64,000 nt of DNA, taken from an uncultured Erythrobacteraceae bacterium (GTDB taxonomy: Bacteria > Pseudomonadota > Alphaproteobacteria > Sphingomonadales > Sphingomonadaceae). The stretch is from assembly GCA_946482075.1 (NCBI GenBank), contig CAMLQG010000003.1, positions 8,588 to 72,587 of the forward strand, read 5' to 3'. The translations under genes and the position numbers were made by a program. Below the pieces are notes generated by a model. That model ran no database searches. It was given only the letters and a program-made list of their open reading frames with translations, and was not told the DNA's origin. This document shows positions 9,487 to 22,992 of the stretch, one piece after another (the stretch's first letter is position 1; each line of letters begins with the position of its first letter).

Positions 9487-9738
9487 GTGCTGGGAAAGAT
9501 TGTCGGCGCGGTGATCGGTGAACGCGTGTCCCGCCAGGTAAGCGGAGTGAACGGCGTGGGTGGCGCGCTGCTGGGTGCGGGTGCCGCTTCGGTCATCCGG
9601 CGCCTCGGCCCTGTCGGCCTGATCGCGGCCGGCATCGGGGCATATGCACTCAAGCGGCACCAGGAGAGGGCGGCGGCGCAGGAAGCGCCGGTGCCGGGAG
9701 ATATGAAGCCTGCCAGGACGCCGAAGAAGAAGGCCTGA
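9487..9738 (+). CDS. Small hydrophobic protein, glycine-rich, unknown function
   Basis: The 83-residue product, read from a GTG with GGAGG five bases upstream, has a glycine/alanine-rich hydrophobic core (GGALLGAGAASVIRRLGPVG) and a basic C-terminal tail ending in lysines. It suggests one or two membrane helices or a glycine-zipper segment. No family was recognised beyond small membrane-associated hypotheticals. Its end is 7 bp from the stop of the convergent kinase gene. Confidence 0.65.
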   Translation: MLGKIVGAVIGERVSRQVSGVNGVGGALLGAGAASVIRRLGPVGLIAAGIGAYALKRHQERAAAQEAPVPGDMKPARTPKKKA

Positions 9739-9745
9739 TCGGCAC

Positions 9746-10582
9746 TCAATCCGGTTCGCGGGACAGTATCCGGCGGACCCACCGGTCCTCACCAAGTTCG
9801 ACCACCATGTCCGCTCGCGAAGGCATTTCCGCCAGGACATGCCGCGTGATCCGCTCGTAATGGCGGACGAAGCGGACAAGTTCGGCGGGCGGCATCAGCC
9901 CGGGCGCATCCCGGCCCGCTTCCGCGCGAAGTCGGTTCTCCTGTTCCGCGCGCCAGGTGAAGACCGTCTCGAAGCCGGGTGCAGCCAGCAGCAGCAGCCA
10001 GTCGATCCGTGCGAACAGCGTCCGATAGACACCCGCAAGGGCTGCGTTGGCGAAGCCCCGCCAGATGCCTTGTGCGTCCTCGTCGCGTTCCAGTGCATTG
10101 ACCGGCTCCGCCAGGGCCGCATCGGCCTGCGGACGCGCGCCGACGCACCAGCCTTCCAGCAGAAGCAAGCGCGTCTGCGCGGGCGCATCCTCCCATGCGT
10201 CGGGCGGCGCCCGATCATCGCGGGCCTTGTCGAAACGCGGCAGCGCCACACTGCGCCCCTGCTCGAGCTCGGCGATCAATTCCAGGCCCAGAGCAACATC
10301 ATGCGTTCCCGGAACCCCACGCGTCAGGAACAATGGATGGACCGCAGCCGCCAGTTCCTCCCGTTCGCTCCTGGTGAGGTAGAGATCGTCGATCGACAGG
10401 ATCGCGGTGCGGATGTCCCGATGCTCGAAGCGTTGCCGGAGCGCTGCCGACAGGGTCGATTTCCCGCTGCCCTGCGCACCGCAAATTCCCGCAACGAATA
10501 GTCGGCGCTCCTGCGCGCGCATCGCGGTGCCGATCGCCGCCTCGATGGAGTCCAGCATGCGGTCGTAATCCGGTCGGTCCAT
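9746..10582 (-). CDS. D-glycerate 3-kinase-like P-loop kinase
   Basis: The 278-residue protein has a Walker A motif (GAQGSGKST, about residues 34-42) and the SIDDLYLTRSEREELA segment characteristic of the GLYK/YggC-type glycerate kinase family, close to the phosphoribulokinase/uridine kinase fold. These enzymes phosphorylate D-glycerate to 3-phosphoglycerate with ATP in the cytoplasm. The ATG at 10582 lies immediately before the MDRPDYDRML sequence and has a weak AGGACG upstream. It is divergent from the aldo/keto reductase by 63 bp. Assignment to the exact substrate is by family only. Confidence 0.85.
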   Translation of the reverse strand: MDRPDYDRMLDSIEAAIGTAMRAQERRLFVAGICGAQGSGKSTLSAALRQRFEHRDIRTAILSIDDLYLTRSEREELAAAVHPLFLTRGVPGTHDVALGLELIAELEQGRSVALPRFDKARDDRAPPDAWEDAPAQTRLLLLEGWCVGARPQADAALAEPVNALERDEDAQGIWRGFANAALAGVYRTLFARIDWLLLLAAPGFETVFTWRAEQENRLRAEAGRDAPGLMPPAELVRFVRHYERITRHVLAEMPSRADMVVELGEDRWVRRILSREPD

Positions 10583-10645
10583 CGTCGTCCTGCGGTTGCG
10601 CACTGTCGCGATTGAGCTAGGCTGGCATCTTTCGAAGGAGGGATC

Positions 10646-11671
10646 ATGGAGTTTCGCAAGCTTGGCAATACCGGCTTGATCGTATCGCGTCTGGCGTTCG
10701 GCGCCATGACGTTCACGCTCGGCAATCGCGATCTGGCGGCGATCTTCAAGGTCGAGGCGGATCTCGCGGACAGGCTGGTAGGCCAGGCACTGGATGCCGG
10801 CGTCAATTTCATCGACACGGCCGATGTCTATGCCAAGGGGGAATCCGAAAGGCTGTTGGGCCAGGTTCTCAAGGAAAGGCGCAAGGACGTCATCATTTCG
10901 ACCAAGTGCGGCGGGCGGATGACCAGCGATCTTAATGATTCCGGCCTTTCGCGCCGCCATATCATGGCATCGGTCGATGCCAGCCTGGAACGGCTCGGCA
11001 CCGACTACATCGACGTCTATATTGTCCACCGCGAAGATCCCTATACGCCGCTGGAGGAGACGCTGCGCGCGCTCGACGACATCGTGCGCGCGGGCAAGGT
11101 CCGCTATCTGGGCTTCTCCAACTGGTCCGCCTGGAAAGTCGCATCCGCGATGCAGTTCATGAAGGCCAATGGCCTCGCCCCGTTCACGCATGGCCAGTGC
11201 TATTATTCGCTGGCGGGCCGCGACGTCGAACACGAAATCATACCGATGATGCGCGATTTCGGTCTCGGCCTGACCGTGTGGAGCCCGCTGGCAGGCGGCT
11301 TTCTGTCCGGGAAATATCGTCGTGACGGCCTGGAAGCGGATGCGCGCGGGCTGAGCTTCGATACGGTCCCGCTCGACAAGGATCGCGCCTACGACATTAT
11401 CGACGTGATGACGCCGATCGCGCAGGCGCATGGCGCTACCGTGGCTCAGATCGCTATCGCCTGGCTCTTGTCGCGGCAGGCGGTGACGAGCGTGTTGCTG
11501 GGCGCATCGAAGCCGGAACAGCTCGCCTCCACGCTGGCTGCCGGAGACATCGTGCTCACGGCTGACGAGACAGAACTGCTAGACGCCATATCCGTCCCGC
11601 CCGCGCAGTATCCGGGCTGGTTCCACAAGCGGAACGGCGACGGGAAACTGGCGAAGGTTCTCGGCCTCTAG
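10646..11671 (+). CDS. Aldo/keto reductase
   Basis: The 341-residue TIM-barrel enzyme has the family start MEFRKLGNTGLIVSRLAFG. It carries the catalytic Asp and Tyr in FIDTADVYAKGESE, a Lys in the STKCGGR segment, and His in YIVHRED. The SNW segment and a C-terminal TSVLLGASKPEQL are also typical. These enzymes reduce aldehydes and ketones with NADPH. A strong GAAGGAGGG site precedes the ATG. Substrate is not predictable from sequence. It is convergent with the MucR-type gene. Confidence 0.93.
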   Translation: MEFRKLGNTGLIVSRLAFGAMTFTLGNRDLAAIFKVEADLADRLVGQALDAGVNFIDTADVYAKGESERLLGQVLKERRKDVIISTKCGGRMTSDLNDSGLSRRHIMASVDASLERLGTDYIDVYIVHREDPYTPLEETLRALDDIVRAGKVRYLGFSNWSAWKVASAMQFMKANGLAPFTHGQCYYSLAGRDVEHEIIPMMRDFGLGLTVWSPLAGGFLSGKYRRDGLEADARGLSFDTVPLDKDRAYDIIDVMTPIAQAHGATVAQIAIAWLLSRQAVTSVLLGASKPEQLASTLAAGDIVLTADETELLDAISVPPAQYPGWFHKRNGDGKLAKVLGL

Positions 11672-11696
11672 CGAGCACCCTTCGCGCGGTCGTTGA

Positions 11697-12143
11697 TCAG
11701 GCCTTCGGCGCTGCCTTGCGTCGGCCGCGACGATAGCCCGACTTGCGGCCAAGGCCGATCTTCTTGGCCAGTTCGCTACGCTTTTCCGCATAGTTCGGTG
11801 CGACCATCGGATAATCAGGGGGAAGATTCCAGCGCTGGCGGTATGCTTCCGGCGTCATATTGTAGCGCGTCATCAGATGGCGCCTGAGCATCTTCAGCTT
11901 CTTGCCGTCTTCCAGACATATGATGTAATCCGGCTTGACCGAGGCGCGCACCGAGACGGCGGGTTCGGGCCGGCCATCTTCCTGGACCGTTACCTTGCCC
12001 AGCGAGGACAGCGCACCATAGACGCTCTGGATCAGCGCCGGAAGCTCGGCGATCCCGACATCATTATTCGCGACATGCGCAGCGACGATATCCGATGTCA
12101 GGGTGATAAGCGCTTCGTTCACCTCGTTGTCGTTAATTGTCAC
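11697..12143 (-). CDS. Ros/MucR-type transcriptional regulator, zinc-ligand variant
   Basis: The 148-residue protein shows the MucR domain: a helical N terminus (LTSDIVAAHVANN), PDYIICLEDGKKLKMLRRHL, then MTPEAYRQRW and a basic tail. In Ros the zinc is held by Cys-Cys-His-His. Here the equivalent positions appear to be Cys76, Asp79, His89 and Tyr94, with Arg93 beside it, so classical zinc binding is probably lost, as in described zinc-independent homologues. The GTG at 12143 is preferred because AGGGGG stands five bases upstream. MucR proteins are global DNA-binding regulators acting on AT-rich promoters. Confidence 0.9.
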   Translation of the reverse strand: MTINDNEVNEALITLTSDIVAAHVANNDVGIAELPALIQSVYGALSSLGKVTVQEDGRPEPAVSVRASVKPDYIICLEDGKKLKMLRRHLMTRYNMTPEAYRQRWNLPPDYPMVAPNYAEKRSELAKKIGLGRKSGYRRGRRKAAPKA

Positions 12144-12242
12144 ATGACCCCCTAGTGCTCGGATGGTTCGTTCTGAACACGCTCCGCCGGGAGCGGTTCC
12201 CCGATAAAGGGCGCCCATATCTTATCACGGCAAGAAAACAAC

Positions 12243-12271
12243 TCAAAAATGACCATTTCGGACATTTTTGA
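12243..12271. promoter_or_regulatory. Perfect 9-bp inverted repeat upstream of the MucR-type gene
   Basis: TCAAAAATG and CATTTTTGA form a perfect 9-bp inverted repeat around an 11-bp spacer. It lies about 100 bp upstream of the MucR-type gene and about the same distance past the end of the SDR gene at 12369, inside a notably AT-rich stretch of an otherwise GC-rich window. MucR/Ros proteins favour AT-rich sites and often autoregulate, so it may be an operator. A weak terminator for the SDR gene is the alternative. Confidence 0.45.
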
Positions 12272-12368
12272 AGATGAAAACGACTAAGGTTGGATAACAA
12301 AAGAACTATCTGGCGATTGCAGACGGCCGGATTTTACTTGCCGGAAAGCCGGCTGCAGAGACCGCAAC

Positions 12369-13052
12369 TCACCAGGGATGCGGCTTACCATTCCATTTCA
12401 CGAAGCTGCCGGTCGTCTCCAAGGACAGCATGCGAGCCACCCGCCGGATGCCGTCCGCGCTCTCTTCCGGTGTGATATCCGCACCGGAACCGCCCATGTC
12501 GGTCTGGACGTAGCCCGGATGGACTACCGCCACGGCAATGCCGCGCGGCTTAAGATCAATCGAGAGGCTTTTCATCACGCGGTTGAGCGCTGCTTTGGCG
12601 GCGCCGTAGGAATACATCGCGCCCACCGGCCAGGTCGACGCACCTATCTGGCTGGTCAGGCTGATGACCTTGCCCTTCGCCTGCTCCAGATTGGGCAGGA
12701 GAGCCTGGGTCATGCGGAAAGGCCCGATGGTCATGACCTCGAAGGATTCCCGCCAGCCGTCGAAATTCCTGTCTTCCGGGCCACTCTCCTTGCGGAAGAT
12801 GCCGGCAACGTTGATCAGGAGGTCAACCGGGGCGCTGGCGATCTCCGCGGCCGCACTGTCGATCGAAGCGCCATCGGCCATGTCCATCGCCACCAGCCGG
12901 ACATTGTCCTTGCCTCGGGCGAAGCTCGCGAGCTTTTCCGCGCTTGCTGGATCACGACACAGGGCGAAAACAGTGTCGCCGTCGCCAGCATAGGCCTTGA
13001 CCAGCGAAAGACCGATGCCCCGGCTTGCCCCGGCAATGACGACAGTGGCCAT
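12369..13052 (-). CDS. Short-chain dehydrogenase, C-factor-like
   Basis: The 227-residue NAD(P)-dependent SDR has the cofactor motif GASRGIG (residues 8-14), an N-V-A-G motif (LLINVAGIF), the catalytic serine in SLTSQIG, and YGAAK as the YxxxK pair. The WPVGAMYSYGAAKAALNRVM segment resembles the C-factor/CsgA-like branch. AAGGAG precedes the ATG at good distance. It lies 20 bp downstream of the COG3618 hydrolase on the same strand, so the two are probably co-transcribed in a small catabolic unit. Confidence 0.9.
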   Translation of the reverse strand: MATVVIAGASRGIGLSLVKAYAGDGDTVFALCRDPASAEKLASFARGKDNVRLVAMDMADGASIDSAAAEIASAPVDLLINVAGIFRKESGPEDRNFDGWRESFEVMTIGPFRMTQALLPNLEQAKGKVISLTSQIGASTWPVGAMYSYGAAKAALNRVMKSLSIDLKPRGIAVAVVHPGYVQTDMGGSGADITPEESADGIRRVARMLSLETTGSFVKWNGKPHPW

Positions 13053-13072
13053 GCATTCTCCTTTCCGCAGGA

Positions 13073-14089
13073 TCAGATGGATAGAGAGAGACGATAAACC
13101 CGTTTAGCCGTACTCGCGAACAGAGCCTTGCGGTCTTCAGACGAGAAATCCTCCACCATGCGCTTGAAGCTGTTCCAGACGAGATCATAGGAAATCGAAC
13201 GCATATCGACCGGGAAGTTGCTTTCGAACATGCAGCGGTCCGGACCGAATAGATCGATCGCGGTCAGGATATGGCCCCGCTGAAGATCGGCGGTCTTCTG
13301 CGAACTGTTCGGCTTGGCCGCATCGGTCGCGTCCATCGCCGAATAGGACATGTTGAGCCCGCCCAGCTTGACTGACACGTTTCCGCATTTGGCCAGTTCG
13401 GCCATGTCGCGCTTCCAGCCGGCGAAGGCCATCTTGCGGTCCTTGGCGAAGCGTCCCACGCCGATCGGCCCACCCGTATGGTCGAGCACGATGTTCGCAT
13501 CCGGAAACGCACGGGCGAGATCGATGAGTTCCGGCAGTTGCGGATGGAACAGCCAGGCATCGAAACTGAGCCCGCGGCGCGCCAGTTCCGCGAAACCGGC
13601 CCGGAATTCCGGACGGCCCATGATTCCGAACTCGGTCGCGCCGTAGACGGGCGGCAGATCCTTGTCGATCGCGGTCATATGCCGGATGCCGCGGAAACGC
13701 GCGGAAGTCGCGAGATGAGCGTCGAGCACTTCACCCACTTCCGCGCCCAATGTCAGATCGGCATGAGTGACGACACCCGCGCAGACGCCCGCTGCGCCGC
13801 CACCCCGCGCCGCGCATTCGTCGCCCAGCGAGCCGGCGAATTCCGTTTCACCCACCACGCGCAGATGCTCCGGCCCGCTATCCGCATAATTCGCATGGGA
13901 ATCGACATAGACCGTGCCGATCACATTATGGCCGGATCTGGACTTGTCCGCGATCAGTTCCTCCGGCCCGTAAGGCTCCCACGGCTCTGCCGGAGACGCC
14001 GTCCAGATATGGTGGTGCGCATCGATGATCGGGAGATCGGGATCGAGCGCAGCCTCGACAACCTGGTTACGCCATTCCGTGCGATTCAT
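13073..14089 (-). CDS. COG3618-type TIM-barrel metal-dependent hydrolase (amidohydrolase 2)
   Basis: The 338-residue enzyme shows the metal-site motif DAHHHIW near the N terminus, VLDHTGGP in the middle, VKLGGL, and the family's MFESNFPVDMRS close to the C terminus. Family members are lactonases, decarboxylases or hydrolases of small carboxylates, typically in sugar or aromatic breakdown. The ATG at 14089 has GGGAGACG upstream and is preferred over an ATG six codons earlier. The downstream SDR gene probably shares its transcript. Substrate is unknown. Confidence 0.88.
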   Translation of the reverse strand: MNRTEWRNQVVEAALDPDLPIIDAHHHIWTASPAEPWEPYGPEELIADKSRSGHNVIGTVYVDSHANYADSGPEHLRVVGETEFAGSLGDECAARGGGAAGVCAGVVTHADLTLGAEVGEVLDAHLATSARFRGIRHMTAIDKDLPPVYGATEFGIMGRPEFRAGFAELARRGLSFDAWLFHPQLPELIDLARAFPDANIVLDHTGGPIGVGRFAKDRKMAFAGWKRDMAELAKCGNVSVKLGGLNMSYSAMDATDAAKPNSSQKTADLQRGHILTAIDLFGPDRCMFESNFPVDMRSISYDLVWNSFKRMVEDFSSEDRKALFASTAKRVYRLSLSI

Positions 14090-14338
14090 CTCCGTCTCCC
14101 GTTTCATGCGGTCTTATCGGGATCAAGGATTGCAGCCTGACGGAACCACTTCAAGGAAATCATGCACGGATTGTATCGTACGGTTAGTGTGCACCGCGCC
14201 GGCGCTCGATCGAGGAAGGGAGCCTGTCCTGTTTTGGATAGAGACATCCGTTGATGTCGAGCGGGAGCAGGCTTCACGTTAAGCGGAACAAGCTCCAACC
14301 GGGTGGAAAGGAAGCCGCTTCCTCGCTAGAAAGTGCTC

Positions 14339-14878
14339 ATGGACCAGCAAGATTCGGCTTCTTCACTCCGCCCCCTTCCCTTCCTCATCTTCAGCTCCCG
14401 CTGGCTGCAGCTGCCGCTATATCTGGGATTGATCGTGGCGCAGTGCGTCTATGTGTTCCTGTTCCTGAAGGAACTGGTCCATCTGGTCAGCCATGCCGCC
14501 GAATTCGGCGAACAGCAGATCATGCTCGTCGTGCTCGGCCTGATCGACGTGGTGATGATTTCCAACCTGCTCGTAATGGTCATCGTCGGCGGGTATGAAA
14601 CCTTCGTCTCCCGGCTCGGCCTCCAGGGCCATCCGGACCAGCCGGAATGGCTGAGCCACGTCAATGCCGGCATCCTCAAGGTCAAGCTGGCGATGGCGAT
14701 CATCGGCATCTCCTCGATCCACCTGCTGCGCACTTTCATCGAAGCCAGCCAGATCGGGATGGAGACCGCCCGCGTGACCAGCGAAGGCGTGATGTGGCAG
14801 ACGATCATCCACAGCATCTTTATCCTCTCCGCACTCGGCATCGCCTTCGTGGACCGGATGACGCAGACGAAGCATTGA
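14339..14878 (+). CDS. YqhA-like (UPF0114) inner-membrane protein
   Basis: The 179-residue protein has the family layout: SSRWLQLPLYLGLIVAQ, a second hydrophobic helix running through VVLGLIDVVMISNLLVMVIV, GGYETFVSRL, and IGISSIHLLRTFIEA followed by a final helix. It should have about four membrane spans. Function is unknown. A GTG two codons upstream is an alternative start. About 250 bp upstream, to the end of the divergent hydrolase gene, hold no gene I can support. Confidence 0.88.
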   Translation: MDQQDSASSLRPLPFLIFSSRWLQLPLYLGLIVAQCVYVFLFLKELVHLVSHAAEFGEQQIMLVVLGLIDVVMISNLLVMVIVGGYETFVSRLGLQGHPDQPEWLSHVNAGILKVKLAMAIIGISSIHLLRTFIEASQIGMETARVTSEGVMWQTIIHSIFILSALGIAFVDRMTQTKH

Positions 14879-14918
14879 GCCGCTTGTTACCGGCCGGCAC
14901 AAGCCGTAGACTGGTCCC

Positions 14919-15317
14919 ATGGGCCCGAGACAATCCTGGTCGATGCGACGGATCGCGATGCTTTGCGTCGCGCTGGCGCTCATCTTTTCCGGTGTTGCCT
15001 TGTCCCAAGCGCTGGACCGGCTGCAACATGCGCCGGGCGCCGCCAAGGCCCATGCCCACCTGATCTTCAGCGAGTATTCCGAAGCGGATCACGATCGGCG
15101 GCACGGCTCCGATGACGGGGCCGGCGATGGCGATTCCACCGCCGGACACCACCACCATCATTTCGACAGCGGCACCGGCCTGATCGCCACCCCTGCGGCC
15201 CTCCCGATGTCCGCTCCTGTCGCCATGCGCCTACTGCCTCCGGCGGATTTCAGCCACGCCGGCGAGACCACCGACCGGCTCGACCGGCCTCCAAGGACCT
15301 TCCCGCTCAGCGCCTGA
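14919..15317 (+). CDS. Secreted His-rich small protein ahead of the metal pump
   Basis: The 132-residue product has an N-terminal hydrophobic segment (MLCVALALIFSGVALSQALD) typical of a signal peptide. A polar histidine/aspartate-rich middle follows (DHDRRHGSDDGAGDGD, then five consecutive His). It directly precedes czcC on the same strand. The composition and position suggest periplasmic metal binding in support of the pump, but no domain family is recognised, so this role is inference. Confidence 0.7.
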   Translation: MGPRQSWSMRRIAMLCVALALIFSGVALSQALDRLQHAPGAAKAHAHLIFSEYSEADHDRRHGSDDGAGDGDSTAGHHHHHFDSGTGLIATPAALPMSAPVAMRLLPPADFSHAGETTDRLDRPPRTFPLSA

Positions 15318-15382
15318 TCCGCGCCGTCCGGTGATTATCCGGCAGCGCGATGGTTCTCCACGCCTGACCGCGAGGCCATCTC

Positions 15383-16653
15383 ATGTTTTCGATTTTCCTT
15401 GCGCACGGATATTCGCGTGCACTCGCCGCATTGGTTCTGGGCTGCATGCTTGTCGCACCGCGAACCGTCGATGCAAGACCGCTGACACTGGCCGATGTGC
15501 TGGCGTTGAGCGCATCCGCCGACCCCACCCTTGCCGCCAGCGATGCCCGCATTGCCGCATCGGACGCGTCCATCCGCCAGGCGCAAATTCGCCCGCGTCC
15601 GTCCATCGGCGTCGATATCGAGGACTTCGCCGGCACCGGCCCCTATTCCGCCGTCGACGCGACGCAGACCACCACCTGGTACGAACGGGTCTGGGAGCGC
15701 GGAAGCAAGCGGCAGGCGCGCATCGCGGCTGCCGAGAGCGAACGCGGAGTGACCGTGCAACGCGGCCGCCTGCGCACGCTCGACCTCTTGGAAAAGGTCC
15801 AGTCCGCCTGGGCCGAGGCGGTTGCCGCCGAAGCTGCCGTCAGCGTGGCGGAGGAACAGCTCGCGCTCGCCCGACGCACGCAAGGGGAAGTCTCCCGCCG
15901 CGTGAGTGCCGCGGTCGATCCGCTGTTCGCCGGCGAACGGGCGAACGGTTCCGTCACGCAGGCCCGGATCGCGCGGGACCAAGCGCAATTCGTCGCCGCC
16001 AATGCCCGCGCGACGCTGGCCAGCTGGTGGTCCGGGTCAGCGGATTTCACGCTCGAACCCGGTGATCTTGCTACCGCGTCACAACCCTTGCCGTCCGGTC
16101 GGACACCCGACCTCGCCCTGATCGCGGCGGAACGCGATGCAGCCAAAGCGCGGATCAGGCTGGAGGAAAGCAAAGGCGCGCCCGACCCCACATTACGCGC
16201 GGGCGTGCGGCACTTCTCCGACAATAACGACGTCGCGCTGATGGTCGGCGGGTCGATCCCGCTCGGCACGCGATCGGCAAACCGCGCCAATGTGGAGCGC
16301 GCCCGGGCCGAGCAAACGGCGGCGGAAGCCGACCTCGCCGTGGCCCGGATCGAACAGGATCGCGCGATCGCGCGGCTGGAAGCGAGCCGCAGCACCACCT
16401 CCAGCGAGATCGCGTGGATCGACCGCGAGATCCTGCCCAATGCACGCCGCGTCGTGGAGATGGTCCGCGCGGGATACAATCGCGGGGGCTTCGCTTTCAC
16501 CTATCTCGAACTCTCGCAGGCCCAGCAGGCCGTGATCGACGCGCGGATGCGCCGGATCGATCTCCTGCGCCGCTTCCATCTCGAAGGCGCGCGGCTGGAT
16601 CGCCTGACCGGCCGCCACCTTTCCCTGATCACCGCTGCCGCGGAGACCCGCCC

Positions 16654-16657
<4 letters not shown>
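15383..16657 (+). CDS. czcC: CzcC-like outer-membrane factor of a heavy-metal RND pump
   Basis: The 424-residue TolC-family protein begins with a hydrophobic signal region, followed by coiled-coil-rich segments (ADPTLAASDARIAASDASIR; AEAAVSVAEEQLALARRTQ) and the repeat of the same architecture in the second half (RTPDLALIAAERDAAKARI). It forms the outer-membrane channel for the CzcB adaptor and CzcA pump. The stop overlaps the czcB start as ATGA, and a third overlap links czcB to czcA, which supports a single operon. Identification rests on family pattern and context. Confidence 0.9.
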
Positions 16658-21073
<4,416 letters not shown>

Positions 21074-21090
21074 AGGAGAGGCGAAATATC

Positions 21091-21603
21091 ATGGACATGC
21101 AACCTCACGAGATCCTGCTGGCCGTGCACGGCATTCGGACCTGCAAGGCGAAATACTGGCATTTCATGGACAAGAAGCGGTGGGACGATCTGAAGGAAGT
21201 GTTCACGAAAGACGCTTTCGCCGATTTCCGGGGGGAAAGGGACATCACGAACGGGGAGCCCATGAGTTCGCTTCCCCCTATCGAGGAAGCGATTGCACAA
21301 GGCGATCCCGCCACTTTCCAGGGCCGCGACCTGATCGTCGAAAACCTCTATTCCGGCCTGCTGCAGGAATGGACAACCTTCCACCTCGGCGGGGAGCCGA
21401 TCATCGAGGTGACCGGGCCGGAAACCGGCACCGGCATCTGGCCGCTATTCGACTATATCAGCCATGAAGGTCGTTCCCTGAAGGGATACGGCCATTACGA
21501 GGATCGCTATCGGTTCGAGGACGGCGCGTGGCGCATGGAGTACATCTCGCTGACCCGCATCAGGAGCGACGGCGAACATCCCCTGGGGGACGCCTTCGGC
21601 TAG
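21091..21603 (+). CDS. NTF2-like (SnoaL-type) protein
   Basis: The 170-residue protein has the cone-shaped alpha+beta NTF2 pattern: an N-terminal helix carrying AKYWHFMDKKRWDDLKEVFT, a central helix/loop, and a C-terminal sheet ending GHYEDRYRFEDGAWRMEYIS. Such proteins act as small isomerases, cyclases or dehydratases, or as partners of oxygenases in degradative pathways. It follows czcA by 17 bp but is more likely linked to the convergent P450 gene, whose stop is 2 bp away. Function is not assigned. Confidence 0.85.
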   Translation: MDMQPHEILLAVHGIRTCKAKYWHFMDKKRWDDLKEVFTKDAFADFRGERDITNGEPMSSLPPIEEAIAQGDPATFQGRDLIVENLYSGLLQEWTTFHLGGEPIIEVTGPETGTGIWPLFDYISHEGRSLKGYGHYEDRYRFEDGAWRMEYISLTRIRSDGEHPLGDAFG

Positions 21604-21605
21604 GC

Positions 21606-22829
21606 TCAGCGCGGCCTGAAGGACAGCGGCATGGCTTCGGGCCCGCCGATCATCGAGGTGGGCCTGACCCATTCCGCCGCTTCCGGCATCCGCACATCCG
21701 CCAGCCGCTGTGTCAGCACGAACAGCGCCTCTTCCATGCCGCGTTTTGCGAGCATCTGGCCCAGGCAATGATGCAGACCCCGGCCGAAAGGGGTCTCGAA
21801 CCGTTCGCTGCGCGCCAGATCGAACCGGTCCGGTTCGGCGAAATGCTGCGGATCGCGGCCGCCCGCCATATTGTTGAGAAACACCCATTGTCCCTTCGCG
21901 AAACGGAATCCGCGATATTCGGCATCCTCCAGAGCGCGGCGGGAATTCCACTGGGCGGCGGGATGCAGGCGGACGCCTTCGGAAATCGCGCGCGGGATCA
22001 GGTCGGGCTCCGCCGCAAGCCGGCTCCACACATCGCCCGGCTCACCGAGGATCGCGGAAACGACCGAGGCGAGCTGGAAACGCGTCGTGTCCTGCCCCGC
22101 GAAGAGAAGATTGGCGACGTTCCAGCTCAGCTCCTCCTCGGTCAGCCTGCCTTCGGTCGCTTCCGCCTCGATCAGCGCGCTGATGAAATCCTCCGCCGGT
22201 TCCCGCCTGCGCCGCGCGACGAGATCGGCGACGTAACCGTACAGCACGCTCAGCGCTTCCTCGATCTGCGGGAAGCCCGGCGCGATCGGCACGGCGCCCA
22301 TAAGATGCAGGGTAACGGCCGCCTCGTGGAATCGCGGAATATCCTCCTTCGGCACGCCAAGCAGGCGGCAGAGCGTGATCACCGGGAAACGCTGGGTGAA
22401 TTCGCTGACGAAATCCACTTCGTCCCGGTCGATAAAGCGATCGACCAGTTCTTCGGCCACGCTGCGCATCAGGTCGCGCTGCTCATCGATCCGGCGGATG
22501 GAGAAGCCCTTCTGCAATACGCGTCGGATCAGATCGTGCCTTTCGCCGTGGAAGCCCAGCAGAAAGCCATGTTCCAGGAAGGCGCGAAACATCGGCGGCA
22601 CGCCCTTGGAAATGAAATCCTCCACGCCGGGCGTGTCGAACCGGCGATCGGCATAGAGTTCGACGTTCCAGTCATAACGGATCACTTCGATCCCGCGCCG
22701 GCTGCGCACGAGAGGCCATTCGCGCTGCAAGGGGCGCAGCACGGCATGCGGATCGGTCAGGAAGGCCGGATCGTGCATGTCGATCAGCGGCAGATCGTCG
22801 ATCGTGCGAAGGGCCGTGTCGGTGTCCAT
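21606..22829 (-). CDS. Cytochrome P450 monooxygenase
   Basis: The 407-residue protein is a soluble bacterial P450. The I-helix oxygen-activation motif AGQDT lies at about 244-248, ExxR is EGVR at about 284-287, and the heme-ligand loop FGRGLHHCLG ends with Cys355 as the thiolate ligand. P450s use O2 and two electrons to hydroxylate hydrophobic substrates and need a ferredoxin and reductase. None is adjacent; the ferredoxin at 54594 is a remote candidate. It lies downstream of the acyl-CoA dehydrogenase pair across a 163-bp gap holding a palindromic repeat. Confidence 0.95.
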   Translation of the reverse strand: MDTDTALRTIDDLPLIDMHDPAFLTDPHAVLRPLQREWPLVRSRRGIEVIRYDWNVELYADRRFDTPGVEDFISKGVPPMFRAFLEHGFLLGFHGERHDLIRRVLQKGFSIRRIDEQRDLMRSVAEELVDRFIDRDEVDFVSEFTQRFPVITLCRLLGVPKEDIPRFHEAAVTLHLMGAVPIAPGFPQIEEALSVLYGYVADLVARRRREPAEDFISALIEAEATEGRLTEEELSWNVANLLFAGQDTTRFQLASVVSAILGEPGDVWSRLAAEPDLIPRAISEGVRLHPAAQWNSRRALEDAEYRGFRFAKGQWVFLNNMAGGRDPQHFAEPDRFDLARSERFETPFGRGLHHCLGQMLAKRGMEEALFVLTQRLADVRMPEAAEWVRPTSMIGGPEAMPLSFRPR

Positions 22830-22888
22830 GTTTCTACTCCGCCATAATCACTTGGGGCCTATCCCTTTTGAACACGTATATTTTTCCT

Positions 22889-22975
22889 CGTCATCCCGGG
22901 CTTGACCCGGAATCCCGCTTTTCTTGGCGACCTCGGCGAAGATAAGCGGGGCCCCGGGGTCAAGCCGGGGCGACG
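22889..22975. repeat. Dispersed palindromic (REP-like) element
   Basis: The left arm runs CGTCATCCCGGGCTTGACCC and the right arm ends GGGTCAAGCCGGGGCGACG, a long imperfect inverted repeat with the CGTCATCCC/GACG ends of the REP-like family in this window. It sits between the acyl-CoA dehydrogenase gene and the P450 gene, where it may act as an intercistronic hairpin. Confidence 0.7.
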
Positions 22976-22992
22976 GATCGAGGCTACACGTC

